From: Alphaproteobacteria bacterium
Lineage (GTDB): Bacteria; Pseudomonadota; Alphaproteobacteria; Micavibrionales; UBA2020
Reading direction: 5' to 3'
Length of the DNA: 9,886 nt
Assembly (NCBI GenBank): GCA_029266795.1
Contig: JAQSWE010000070.1
Location: forward strand, 1-9,886
Shown: one piece after another, positions 1 to 7,428 of the stretch
Layout: each line of letters starts with the position of its first letter
Position numbering within the stretch: position 1 is the first letter of the stretch
Translations under genes and position numbers: made by a program
Notes under the pieces: generated by a model
The model's database searches: none
Seen by the model: only the letters and a program-made list of their open reading frames with translations
What the model was told of the DNA's origin: nothing

Positions 1-47
1 CCCAGTGGGTCAAGCGTTAAGCTTGTCCTGCTACCGGACCAAACAAG

Positions 48-78
48 AAAAAGCGCCTGTTCATTCAGGCGCTTTTTT
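48..78. terminator. Bidirectional intrinsic terminator
   Basis: A 12-bp perfect stem (48-59 with 66-77) contains the GC-rich core GCGCCTG / CAGGCGC, a 6-base loop and flanking A5 and T6 runs. Read rightward the stem ends in TTTTTTCTTT; read leftward it ends in TTTTTCTTG, so it can work both ways. Leftward it sits 21 bases beyond the stop of the phospholipase D-like gene and is its natural terminator. Rightward it would end whatever gene lies left of the window; an open frame ending in TAA at 18-20 could be the tail of such a gene, but five codons cannot show it. Confidence 0.85.
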
Positions 79-98
79 CTTTGCGCGGTTTTTTTGTG

Positions 99-1526
99 TT
101 ACAGGCTGGACTCAACGGTGGAGAGCCAGATCGGCATGACGAAATCCTTGAATTTCTCGCCGATCGGGCGCTTCTTCCATTTCTTGAGCGTAATTTCCTC
201 TGCCGTGGCGGCATCGGCCTCGAACAGCGCCTCCAGTTCTTTTGCGGTTTTTTCGCCCACGATCACGACGTCGGATTCATCGTTGAAGACCACGCTGCGC
301 TGGTCGATATTCGATGAACCGATGACCGACCACACGCCGTCGATGGTCACGGTCTTGGAATGCTGGACGACGCCATGCGTTTCCCACAGCCGCACGCCGC
401 CCTTCAGCAGCTTGGTGTAATGCTTGTGCTGCATGGTGATGGCGATACCGGCATCGCTCTTGTCCGGCATGATAACGCGCACGTCTATGCCTGCCCTTGC
501 CGCAGCGATCAGGTCATCCACCTGTTCGTCGGTCGGGAAGAAATAAGCTGCCGTGATCCAGATGTTCTTCTGCGCGCTGCGGATGGCGGAGATCAGCGTC
601 ACGTAATAGCGCTGGATTTCCTTGTCCGGCGTGCTGCCGATCATGCGGATCAGTTCGGTGCCCTGACTCGCGAGTTTGGGGTAGAAGGTGCTTTCATCGA
701 GAGCGCCGCCTTTTTCCTTGTGCCACTGACGGGCGAAAAGTTTCTGGATATCGGCGACGACGGGCCCGCGTATCTCGACATCGGTGTCGCGCCAGTAATC
801 ATTTTCATGCCCTTCGGCGGCACCAGACTTGCCTTTGCCGGATGATTGATAAGTTGTGCTGAGGTTGATGCCGCCGAGGATCGCGACCTTCCCGTCCACG
901 ATAAGTATCTTGCGGTGGTCGCGGTCCAGTGGCTCATACCCTTTCTTCGCTTCCAGCGGATTGAGCGGATTGAACTCAAGCAGTTTCACACCGCCTTTTT
1001 TAAGCTTTTCAAAAAATGCAGGCGGCGTGGTGCTCGACCCGAAGCTGTCATAGATGACATGCACGGCGACGCCTTCTTTGCGCTTGCGGATCAGGATGTC
1101 GCTGAGGCGCTTACCGTTATGTTCGATGTCTTCGAGGATGTAATACTCAAGATTGATATGATGCCGCGCGCTTTCGAGGGCGGCGAAGACGGCGGGGAAA
1201 GTCTGCTTGCCGTCCCGCAGGATGCGGGTGGCGTTGCCGCCGACAAGCGGGCTTTCGGCTATCGCCTGCTCGACGGTCAGGTGTCGGCGCAGCGCGTCCG
1301 TGGCACCGATATCTTTCAGCAGTTCACGGCTTTCGGCGGCGGTCAGCGGGCCGCGCGGGCCGGTGACCTTGGCGGGGCCGGTGGTGGGCGGGTTATCCAG
1401 AACCTTATCGGCATCCGGCGTCGCCGCGCAGGATGACATAAGGCATAAAGCAACAACCAGCGCGATGCCGAGAGAGGGGAGACGGTAGGGGAACTTGCCC
1501 CAACGTTTTAAGCCGGATTCTTTCAT
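99..1526 (-). CDS. Phospholipase D / cardiolipin synthase-family lipoprotein
   Basis: A phosphatidyltransferase or phospholipase of the PLD superfamily, which uses two HKD motifs to cut or transfer phosphodiester head groups. Both motifs are intact: HRKILIVD (H204, K206, D211) and HSKTVTID (H389, K391, D396), each followed by a G(G/S)xN-type turn (GGINLS, GSSNID). The 475 residues and the two-domain layout fit bacterial cardiolipin synthases of the ClsC/YmdC kind better than ClsA, because no paired N-terminal membrane helices are seen. Instead there is a basic start, a hydrophobic stretch (about residues 18-30) and LMSSC with the lipidated Cys at 33, so a lipoprotein is predicted. Ala at +2 gives no inner-membrane retention signal under the E. 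coli rule. I chose the ATG at 1526 over a TTG two codons upstream; a weak AGG lies 6 bases before it. Cardiolipin synthase activity is inferred from the family; a secreted phospholipase or nuclease is possible. The gene is transcribed alone toward the terminator at 48-78. Confidence 0.85.
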   Translation of the reverse strand: MKESGLKRWGKFPYRLPSLGIALVVALCLMSSCAATPDADKVLDNPPTTGPAKVTGPRGPLTAAESRELLKDIGATDALRRHLTVEQAIAESPLVGGNATRILRDGKQTFPAVFAALESARHHINLEYYILEDIEHNGKRLSDILIRKRKEGVAVHVIYDSFGSSTTPPAFFEKLKKGGVKLLEFNPLNPLEAKKGYEPLDRDHRKILIVDGKVAILGGINLSTTYQSSGKGKSGAAEGHENDYWRDTDVEIRGPVVADIQKLFARQWHKEKGGALDESTFYPKLASQGTELIRMIGSTPDKEIQRYYVTLISAIRSAQKNIWITAAYFFPTDEQVDDLIAAARAGIDVRVIMPDKSDAGIAITMQHKHYTKLLKGGVRLWETHGVVQHSKTVTIDGVWSVIGSSNIDQRSVVFNDESDVVIVGEKTAKELEALFEADAATAEEITLKKWKKRPIGEKFKDFVMPIWLSTVESSL

Positions 1527-1583
1527 GTCCAACCTAATGATCGAGCCGGCTAAATGGCTCCCTGCATCGTCTTAAATATGGTA

Positions 1584-1612
1584 TTGCCGTTCCTGGGCCT
1601 TAAAGATATTAT
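1584..1612 (+). promoter_or_regulatory. Candidate sigma70-type promoter for the methyltransferase
   Basis: TTGCCG (1584-1589), a 17-base spacer and TATTAT (1607-1612) give a good -35/-10 pair in the 104-bp divergent gap. Transcription would start near 1619, almost at the ribosome binding site AAGGA (1620-1624), so the leader would be very short. Found by eye only. I see no equally good pair for the leftward gene in this gap. Confidence 0.4.
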
Positions 1613-1630
1613 GAAATTCAAGGATATGCC

Positions 1631-2269
1631 ATGAACAAGCCCGCGATAGATTATTTCAACGACCGCGCTGACGCCTTGGCCGCCCAGTACAACCAGCTGG
1701 ACCGCCGAAAAGTCCATGCCGACCTGCTGGCGAACCTGCCTGCGGGCGAGGCCTTGCGGGTACTAGATATTGGTGCGGGGTCGGGCGCCGATGCCAATAT
1801 GTTCGCGAAGCTCGGCTATCAGGTTGTGGCAACAGAGCCGGCAGACAAACTGCGCGACATCGGCATCAAAACCTTTCCGGATAAAAACATAGAATGGAAC
1901 GCTGATGTACTGCCTCAACTACCAATGGTGACGGGGCAGGGAAAGACCTTTGATATCGTTTCAGCTATAGGCGTTCTTCAGTATCTGGATGAAGATAATC
2001 GTCGCAAATCGTTGAAAACCATATTCTCACTGGTTGCCGTGGGTGGTGTGGTGGATATCCAATATCCCGTGCCGGCGTCACGTGAACATCAATTCACGAT
2101 TGGAAAGAACGAGATTGCTGATTTTGTTCAGGCCTTCAATCAAGTGGCAGGTGCAACATCTGAATTTAGCATCGTAATTGACAAGGAAATCCCCGATCAT
2201 ACAGGCCGCAAGGCGCTGGACGGCAGTGACCTGTTTTTCAAAACTATGGTGTTGCGCCGTATCCGCTAA
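1631..2269 (+). CDS. Class I SAM-dependent methyltransferase
   Basis: A 212-residue Rossmann-fold methyltransferase that should transfer a methyl group from S-adenosylmethionine to an unknown acceptor. Motif I is clear: VLDIGAGSGAD (residues 44-54). An acidic residue closes strand beta2 in VVATEPAD (E69), and the strand-4 region reads FDIVSAIGVLQYL (107-119). The length is that of a bare catalytic domain with a short C-terminal part and no added binding domain, as in the methyltransferase-11/25 type families. The ATG has AAGGA 6 bases upstream; the ATG at 1626 is immediately closed by a stop. It is flanked by a divergent gene on the left and a separate lipoprotein gene on the right, so context does not reveal the substrate. 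The second half is somewhat AT-richer than the neighbouring genes. I see no convincing terminator after it; a small CAACA/TGTTG hairpin at 2294-2307 is too weak. Fold assignment is firm; the substrate is unknown. Confidence 0.85.
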   Translation: MNKPAIDYFNDRADALAAQYNQLDRRKVHADLLANLPAGEALRVLDIGAGSGADANMFAKLGYQVVATEPADKLRDIGIKTFPDKNIEWNADVLPQLPMVTGQGKTFDIVSAIGVLQYLDEDNRRKSLKTIFSLVAVGGVVDIQYPVPASREHQFTIGKNEIADFVQAFNQVAGATSEFSIVIDKEIPDHTGRKALDGSDLFFKTMVLRRIR

Positions 2270-2385
2270 AGCTGAATATTTTCGCATAAACAGCAACATA
2301 GATGTTGATGAAAAGCGGCACCTGATGCAAACTGGCTCCTAACGGCTATCAAGCTGATTCAGAACATAAATTCAGGGGCTCCCCG

Positions 2386-3090
2386 ATGCGTTTCACAAAA
2401 CCGGTTCTCATGTTTCTTGGGCTTGCTCTCGTGAGCGGTTGCACGAACACCTATCATGGTGCCAAGCGCAACCTGGAAGACAATGCCAACTGGTTGCATG
2501 GCGAGCCGTCCCATATGGCAAAACATTGGGGTCATGTGCCGACCGGCTATACCGGCCAGAACATCGAAAACATCCGCCTGCTGAAACCCTACCCGAAATA
2601 TCTGCCGCTTTCGAAATGGCGTGAAAGAAAGCTGCCCCCGGGCATGGACGGCGTTGTCGTTGTTGAAAGCACGGGCGTCTACACCGATACCGGCACGGGT
2701 TATCCCGCAGCGCCGCAAGGCTTCGGCCAGCTCGCGCAGGAAGTTTACTTCGCCCATGGCTCGTCGAAAATCAGCAAGGCTGACCGCGACCGCCTCGCCG
2801 AATTCGCGCGCAGCATCCAGGGCACACAAAACAATGTCGCCATGACCGTTGTCGGCCATGCCAGCACCCGCGTGGATGGCGTGACCGATCCCGTCCGCCG
2901 CAAGGAAATCAATTTCGAGATGGCGCAGAAACGCGCCAACGCCGTGACGAGCGAGCTGCAAAAAGCAGGCGTCACCCCGGCATGGATCGAAGCGATCTCG
3001 CGCGGCGATGAGGAGCCGAACCCGAACCCCGGCGACAAGTCGCAGGAAGCAGCGGACCGCCGCAGCGAAATCTATATGAACGGCCAGTAA
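2386..3090 (+). CDS. OmpA-family lipoprotein (Pal-like peptidoglycan-binding domain)
   Basis: A 234-residue envelope protein expected to be lipid-anchored in the outer membrane and to bind peptidoglycan. The N-terminus is a short lipoprotein signal with lipobox VSGC (Cys19, Thr at +2). Residues about 20-115 are a linker-like region with no domain I recognise. Residues about 118-232 are an OmpA C-terminal domain: VYFAHGSSKIS, then VVGHAS (145-150), NFEMAQKRANAV (166-177, with the conserved Arg173) and DRRSEIYM (224-231). In classical OmpA/Pal domains the segment reads GHTD and its Asp contacts diaminopimelate. Here that position is Ser150, with Asp154 nearby; I recall GHAS-type variants from alphaproteobacteria. 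The start is supported by AGGGG (2374-2378) 7 bases before the ATG. The order differs from pal itself, as there are no tol genes beside it, so it should not be called Pal. It ends before the hairpin at 3134-3164. Confidence 0.85.
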   Translation: MRFTKPVLMFLGLALVSGCTNTYHGAKRNLEDNANWLHGEPSHMAKHWGHVPTGYTGQNIENIRLLKPYPKYLPLSKWRERKLPPGMDGVVVVESTGVYTDTGTGYPAAPQGFGQLAQEVYFAHGSSKISKADRDRLAEFARSIQGTQNNVAMTVVGHASTRVDGVTDPVRRKEINFEMAQKRANAVTSELQKAGVTPAWIEAISRGDEEPNPNPGDKSQEAADRRSEIYMNGQ

Positions 3091-3133
3091 CGATCTGGCG
3101 GTTTCTCCGCCTGCTGCCGGATTAACAGAACAC

Positions 3134-3171
3134 GAAACAACCCTTCTTTCGGAAGGGTTGTTTCTATTAAA
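3134..3171 (+). terminator. Intrinsic terminator or attenuator before hom
   Basis: A perfect 13-bp stem, GAAACAACCCTTC (3134-3146) with GAAGGGTTGTTTC (3152-3164), has a 5-base loop. The lower A/T part plus TTTCTATT forms the usual T-rich tail. A smaller GGCGG/CCGCC hairpin (3097-3111) precedes it. It terminates the OmpA-like lipoprotein gene, but it ends only 19 bases before the hom start codon, so it may also act on transcription entering hom. Confidence 0.75.
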
Positions 3172-3183
3172 GGTGAGGCGCAA

Positions 3184-4482
3184 GTGACGGAACCCCTGAA
3201 AATCGGCATCGCAGGCCTTGGCAATGTCGGCGCCAGCGTCTTCAAGCTTCTGGAACAGAACGGCCAATTGCTGCTCGACCGCACGGGCCGCGATATTCGC
3301 GTCACCGCCGTATCGGCGCGCAGTAAGGGCAAGAATCGCGATATCGACGTATCCAAGGTAAAATGGCACGACAACCCTGTCGAGGTCGCGAATGACCCGA
3401 ATGTGGATGTTGTGGTCGAACTCATCGGCGGTGCGGATGGCGCGGCGCATGACGTGGTGAAAACCGCGCTCAGCCTCAATAAACCCGTCGTCACCGCCAA
3501 CAAGGCGCTGCTGGGCAAGCGCGGCGGCGAAATCCTGTCGCTCCTGAAGAAAAGCACCGGCACCGTATCGTTCGAGGCGGCAGTCGCGGGCGGTATCCCG
3601 ATCATCAAGGCGCTGCGCGAAGGCCTCGCCGCGAACAACATCAACGCCGTCTTCGGCATCCTGAACGGCACCTGCAACTTCATCCTCTCCGAAATGACAC
3701 GCACGGGCCGCGCCTTCCCCGATGTGCTAAAGGAAGCGCAGGACAAGGGCTATGCCGAGGCCGACCCGTCTTTCGATATCGACGGCGTCGATGCGGCGCA
3801 TAAACTTTCGATCCTGTCCGGTTTGGCTTTCGGCTGCGTGCCCGATGTCGACCATATCGACATCAAGGGCATCCGCAAAATCACCGCGCTTGATATCGGC
3901 TTTGCGGCCGACCTTGGATTTAAAATCAAACTGCTCGGCATCGCGCGCCGCACCGACAAGGGTATCGAACAATCGGTCGAGCCCTGCCTCGTGCCGAAAG
4001 ATTCCCCCATCGCCGCGACCGAAGGCCCGCTGAACGCGGTCTATGTCGATGGCGATTTTGTCGGCAAGGTGCTGCTGATGGGGGCAGGGGCGGGCGGTAA
4101 TGCGACCGCCTCCGCCGTCGTCTCCGACATCGCCGATATCGCGCGCGGACGCGCCTTGCCCTTGATGGGCATGGATGGCGGCAAAGTCGGCCTGATGAAG
4201 GCGGCAAATATCCTTGATAGAATAGGGTCTTACTACTTCAGGCTCATGGTGCTTGACCAGCCGGGCGTTATCGCCGATATTTCAGCCATCTTACGGGATC
4301 ATAAAGTATCGCTGGAATCCGTCCTCCAAAGGGGGCGCGACCCCAATCAGGCCGTGCCGGTCATTTTGACCACGCATGAAACGTCGGAAGACAGCATACA
4401 AAAGGTGGCCGAGAAAATCGGCCAGTTGCAGGCAGTGGTGGAGCCGCCCTACCTGATGCGGATCGAGGAATTCAAGAGCTAG
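3184..4482 (+). CDS. hom: Homoserine dehydrogenase
   Basis: Reduces L-aspartate 4-semialdehyde to L-homoserine with NAD(P)H in the cytoplasm, the branch point toward threonine, methionine and isoleucine. The 432 residues match the monofunctional enzyme with a C-terminal ACT domain, not the aspartokinase fusion. Domains in order: Rossmann nucleotide-binding part with GLGNVG (11-16) and VTANKALL (103-110); catalytic part with the family signature running from A185 through G189-Y190, D194-P195, D198, G201 and D203 to K207, where D203 and K207 match the catalytic Asp and Lys; and an ACT domain (about 350-425) starting at YYFRLMVLDQPGVIADIS, which commonly mediates feedback inhibition by threonine. 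The start is GTG at 3184, supported by AGGTGA 7 bases upstream and by the family-typical N-terminus; no ATG fits better. It is first gene of the hom-glpX-recJ run. There is almost no room for a promoter after the preceding hairpin. Confidence 0.95.
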   Translation: MTEPLKIGIAGLGNVGASVFKLLEQNGQLLLDRTGRDIRVTAVSARSKGKNRDIDVSKVKWHDNPVEVANDPNVDVVVELIGGADGAAHDVVKTALSLNKPVVTANKALLGKRGGEILSLLKKSTGTVSFEAAVAGGIPIIKALREGLAANNINAVFGILNGTCNFILSEMTRTGRAFPDVLKEAQDKGYAEADPSFDIDGVDAAHKLSILSGLAFGCVPDVDHIDIKGIRKITALDIGFAADLGFKIKLLGIARRTDKGIEQSVEPCLVPKDSPIAATEGPLNAVYVDGDFVGKVLLMGAGAGGNATASAVVSDIADIARGRALPLMGMDGGKVGLMKAANILDRIGSYYFRLMVLDQPGVIADISAILRDHKVSLESVLQRGRDPNQAVPVILTTHETSEDSIQKVAEKIGQLQAVVEPPYLMRIEEFKS

Positions 4483-4494
4483 GAGATTTTGCGA

Positions 4495-5523
4495 ATGGCA
4501 CAACCCTCCCTCAAGACTGTTTCCGACAACGGAGAAGCCCGCGTGAACGAAAAGCTGACGATGGACCGCAACCTCGCGCTGGAACTCGTGCGCGTGACCG
4601 AAGCGGCGGCGCTCTCCGCCTCGCTCCTCATGGGGCGCGGCGATGAAAAGGCGGCGGATCAGGCCGCAGTCGATGCCATGCGCCGTGCGCTCAACACCAT
4701 GCACATCAACGGCACCGTCGTGATCGGCGAGGGCGAACGCGACGAAGCACCCATGCTGTATATCGGCGAAAAAGTCGGCGCGGGCGATGGTCCCGAACTC
4801 GATATCGCCCTCGACCCGCTGGAAGGCACAACCATCACCGCAAAAGGCGGCCCGAACGCGCTCGCCGTCGTCGCGATGGCGGAGAAGGGCGGCTTCCTGA
4901 ACGCGCCTGACGTTTACATGCAAAAAATCGCGATCGGCATGACCGGCCTGCCGCATGACGTTGTCGACCTTGATGAATCTCCGGCGCAGAACCTAAAGGA
5001 ACTTGCGAAGGCTAAGCGCGCCGATGTCTCCGACCTCGTCGCCTGCATTCTCGACCGTCCGCGCCACGAAGAACTGATCGCGAAAGTCCGCGAAGCGGGC
5101 GCGCGCATTATGCTGATTTCCGACGGCGATGTGTCCGGCGTGATCGCAACCTGCCAGCCCGATAGCGGCGTGGATATTTATTTCGGTGCCGGCGGCGCAC
5201 CCGAAGGCGTTCTGGCCGCAGCAGCGCTGCGCTGCATCGGTGGTTTCATGCAAGGTCGCCTGCTGTTCCGCAATGACGACGAAAAAGCCCGCGCCGCGCG
5301 CTGGGGGGTGACAGACCTGAATCGTAAATACGGCCTTCTCGACCTTGCCAAGGGTGACGTTATGTTCGCCGCGACCGGCGTGACCGACGGCCCGATGCTG
5401 AAGGGCGTGCGCCGCCATGCGGGCGGTGCATCGACCAACTCCGTCATCATGCGCTCGAAAACCGGCACGGTGCGCCGCATCGAGGCGTCGCATAACTTCC
5501 TGCTCAAAGGCGGTTTCAAGTAA
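4495..5523 (+). CDS. glpX: Fructose-1,6-bisphosphatase, class II
   Basis: Hydrolyses fructose 1,6-bisphosphate to fructose 6-phosphate in gluconeogenesis; the class II family often also accepts sedoheptulose 1,7-bisphosphate. The 342 residues carry all the metal-ligand positions I can align to E. coli GlpX: D55 in GRGDEKAAD, E79 in IGEGERDEAPM, D107 and E110 in DPLEGT, and E237 in GGAPEG. About 22 residues precede the usual family start near MDRNLALELVRVTEAAAL. A start at the internal ATG (4561) would remove them, but the ATG at 4495 is preceded at 8 bases by AGGAGA (4481-4486). A TTG at 4489 is in frame but too close to that site. The ribosome binding site overlaps the hom stop codon, so the two genes are probably translated from one message. 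The last base is shared with the recJ start. Confidence 0.95.
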   Translation: MAQPSLKTVSDNGEARVNEKLTMDRNLALELVRVTEAAALSASLLMGRGDEKAADQAAVDAMRRALNTMHINGTVVIGEGERDEAPMLYIGEKVGAGDGPELDIALDPLEGTTITAKGGPNALAVVAMAEKGGFLNAPDVYMQKIAIGMTGLPHDVVDLDESPAQNLKELAKAKRADVSDLVACILDRPRHEELIAKVREAGARIMLISDGDVSGVIATCQPDSGVDIYFGAGGAPEGVLAAAALRCIGGFMQGRLLFRNDDEKARAARWGVTDLNRKYGLLDLAKGDVMFAATGVTDGPMLKGVRRHAGGASTNSVIMRSKTGTVRRIEASHNFLLKGGFK

Positions 5524-7376
5524 TGACCACCAAGCCGCTAGCGCAATTCCAGCAGAACGCAGGCACGGTTGATAAAACCGCGCCGCTGGAAACGGCTGTC
5601 TTGTCGGTTGAAAAATCCGTGATCGGCAAACGCTGGGTCTTCGCACAAACCGATGAACGTTTAGCTGCAGGTGTCGCGCAGGCGCATGATCTGCCTGAAA
5701 TGGTCAGCCGCATCCTTGTCTCTCGTGGCGTGGGTTTCGACGACGTCACCGAATTCCTGACGCCGACGCTGAAGGCGCAGCTGCCCGACCCCTCGACGCT
5801 GCAAGACATGGACAAGGCGGCGGAGCGTATCGCCTCCGCCATCATGACCGGCGAAAAGGTCGCGGTGTTCGGCGATTACGACGTGGACGGCGCGACATCT
5901 TCCGCCCTGCTGAAGCGTTTCTTCAAATCTCAAGGCCGCGACCTGCGCGTCTATATCCCCGACCGCATCACCGAAGGTTACGGCCCCAACGCGAATGCCA
6001 TGCTGCAATTACACAGCGAAGGCATGCGACTTGTCATTACCGTCGATTGCGGCATCACGGCGTTCGAACCGCTCGCCATCGGCGCATCCGCCGGCCTCGA
6101 CATCATCGTCCTCGACCACCACCGCGCAGAACCAAAACTGCCGCCCGTTCATGCGGTCGTCAACCCCAACCGCCTTGATGATACCAGCGGGCAGGGGCAT
6201 ATGGCGGCGGTCGGCGTCACTTTCCTGACCATCGTTGCCGTCAATCGCCTGCTGCGCGCGCAAGGCTGGTACAACGAACAACGACCCGAGCCGCGCATTC
6301 TGCAATGGCTGGATATCGTGGCGCTCGGCACCGTCTGCGACATCGTGCCGCTGACGGGTGTGAACCGAGCCTTCGTGGCGCAAGGCCTGCGCATCATGGC
6401 GATGCGCCTCAATCCCGGTCTGACCGCGCTGTCTGACCTCGCGGCAGTATCGGAGCCGCCGACGGCGTTCCATGCCGGTTTCGTTTTCGGCCCGCGCGTG
6501 AATGCTGGCGGGCGCGTCGGTGAATCAAACCTCGGCTGGCGGCTGCTCGCGACGGACGATACGCTGGAAGCGCGTGTGCTGGCGAAGAAGCTGCACGAAT
6601 ATAACGCCGAGCGTAAACATATCGAAGAAGACGTGATCGATGGCGCTGTACGGTATGTCGAAGAAAAAATTACCGACGACCTCGTCATTCTCGCAGCGGG
6701 CGAAGGCTGGCATCCCGGCGTGATCGGCATCGTCGCCGCGCGCATCAAGGAAAAATATAACCGGCCCACCTGCATCGTCTCCTTCGACGACCGCGATATC
6801 GGCAAGGCCTCGGCGCGCTCCGTCGCCGGCATCGACCTTGGTGCCGCCATCATCGCGGCGAAAGATGCAGGGCTGCTGATTGCGGGGGGCGGGCATAAAA
6901 TGGCGGCGGGATTTACGGTCGCGCGTGCCAAATTTGCGGCGCTTTGCGAATTCCTGAACGCGCATGTGCGCGAACAATTGAAGGGCGCAACCTTCGCGCC
7001 AGAACTGCGGCTCGATAGCGTACTGTCCACGCCCGCGCTCACCATCGACCTTGTCGATAAACTCGCCATGCTGGCACCTTACGGCGCAGGCAATTCCGAA
7101 CCGCGTTTTGCGCTGACCGGCGTCAAAGTCGTGCGCGCCACGGTCGTCGGCGAGCGTCATGTCAGCTGCTATATACAGGATACCGCCGGCGGCACGAGCA
7201 TCAAGGGCATCGCCTTCCGCGCGATGGATACCGAGCTCGGGCCTTTGCTGCTGAAGGGCGGGAACGCGCCGATGCACTTGGCGGGTCATGCAACAATTAA
7301 TACCTGGCAGGGCAAGCGGAGCGTGAACTTCCAGATCGTGGATGCCTGCCCGATATACGGCACGGGCGAGAGCTAA
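5523..7376 (+). CDS. recJ: Single-stranded-DNA-specific exonuclease RecJ
   Basis: A 5'-to-3' single-strand DNA exonuclease used in RecF-pathway recombination, mismatch repair and base excision repair. At 617 residues it has normal RecJ length. DHH phosphoesterase domain: VAVFGDYDVDGAT (113-125), VITVDCGI (171-178), LDHH (197-200) with VNPN following (213-216), and VCDIVPL (271-277); the Mn-binding aspartates and histidines are all present. DHHA1 domain: GEGWHPGVIGIVA (403-415), ARSVAGIDLG (441-450) and GGGHKMAAGF (455-464). A C-terminal OB-like domain (about 510-610) completes the protein. The ATG overlaps the glpX stop by one base (TAATG), so translation is probably coupled to glpX. No internal terminator is visible in hom-glpX-recJ. 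The promoter of the next gene begins two bases after the recJ stop. Confidence 0.95.
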   Translation: MTTKPLAQFQQNAGTVDKTAPLETAVLSVEKSVIGKRWVFAQTDERLAAGVAQAHDLPEMVSRILVSRGVGFDDVTEFLTPTLKAQLPDPSTLQDMDKAAERIASAIMTGEKVAVFGDYDVDGATSSALLKRFFKSQGRDLRVYIPDRITEGYGPNANAMLQLHSEGMRLVITVDCGITAFEPLAIGASAGLDIIVLDHHRAEPKLPPVHAVVNPNRLDDTSGQGHMAAVGVTFLTIVAVNRLLRAQGWYNEQRPEPRILQWLDIVALGTVCDIVPLTGVNRAFVAQGLRIMAMRLNPGLTALSDLAAVSEPPTAFHAGFVFGPRVNAGGRVGESNLGWRLLATDDTLEARVLAKKLHEYNAERKHIEEDVIDGAVRYVEEKITDDLVILAAGEGWHPGVIGIVAARIKEKYNRPTCIVSFDDRDIGKASARSVAGIDLGAAIIAAKDAGLLIAGGGHKMAAGFTVARAKFAALCEFLNAHVREQLKGATFAPELRLDSVLSTPALTIDLVDKLAMLAPYGAGNSEPRFALTGVKVVRATVVGERHVSCYIQDTAGGTSIKGIAFRAMDTELGPLLLKGGNAPMHLAGHATINTWQGKRSVNFQIVDACPIYGTGES

Positions 7377-7377
7377 T

Positions 7378-7406
7378 TTGACATAATATTGATAATCGGG
7401 TAGAGT
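7378..7406 (+). promoter_or_regulatory. Sigma70-type promoter for the GNAT gene
   Basis: A perfect -35 hexamer TTGACA (7378-7383), a 17-base spacer and TAGAGT (7401-7406, four of six consensus positions) lie directly after the recJ stop. Transcription would start near 7413 and give a leader of about 16 bases. This argues that the acetyltransferase can be made independently of the hom operon. Confidence 0.6.
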
Positions 7407-7428
7407 GGTCTTGGTTTAGAAAGGCCGC

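Noticed and set aside
1..20. Possible last codons (QWVKR, then TAA) of a gene entering from the left.
   Set aside because: Five codons cannot be told from chance, although a rightward terminator 27 bases later would fit a gene ending here.
2359..3450. A 363-codon leftward open frame opposite the OmpA-like lipoprotein gene and the start of hom.
   Set aside because: It runs antisense through two genes with clear families and through the hairpin between them. Such long shadow frames are expected in GC-rich DNA, and the protein resembles nothing I know.
6149..7289. Long leftward open frames opposite recJ (about 306 and 254 codons).
   Set aside because: recJ is complete with all motifs. The antisense proteins are Arg/Ala/Ser- or His/Asp-rich shadows without recognisable domains.
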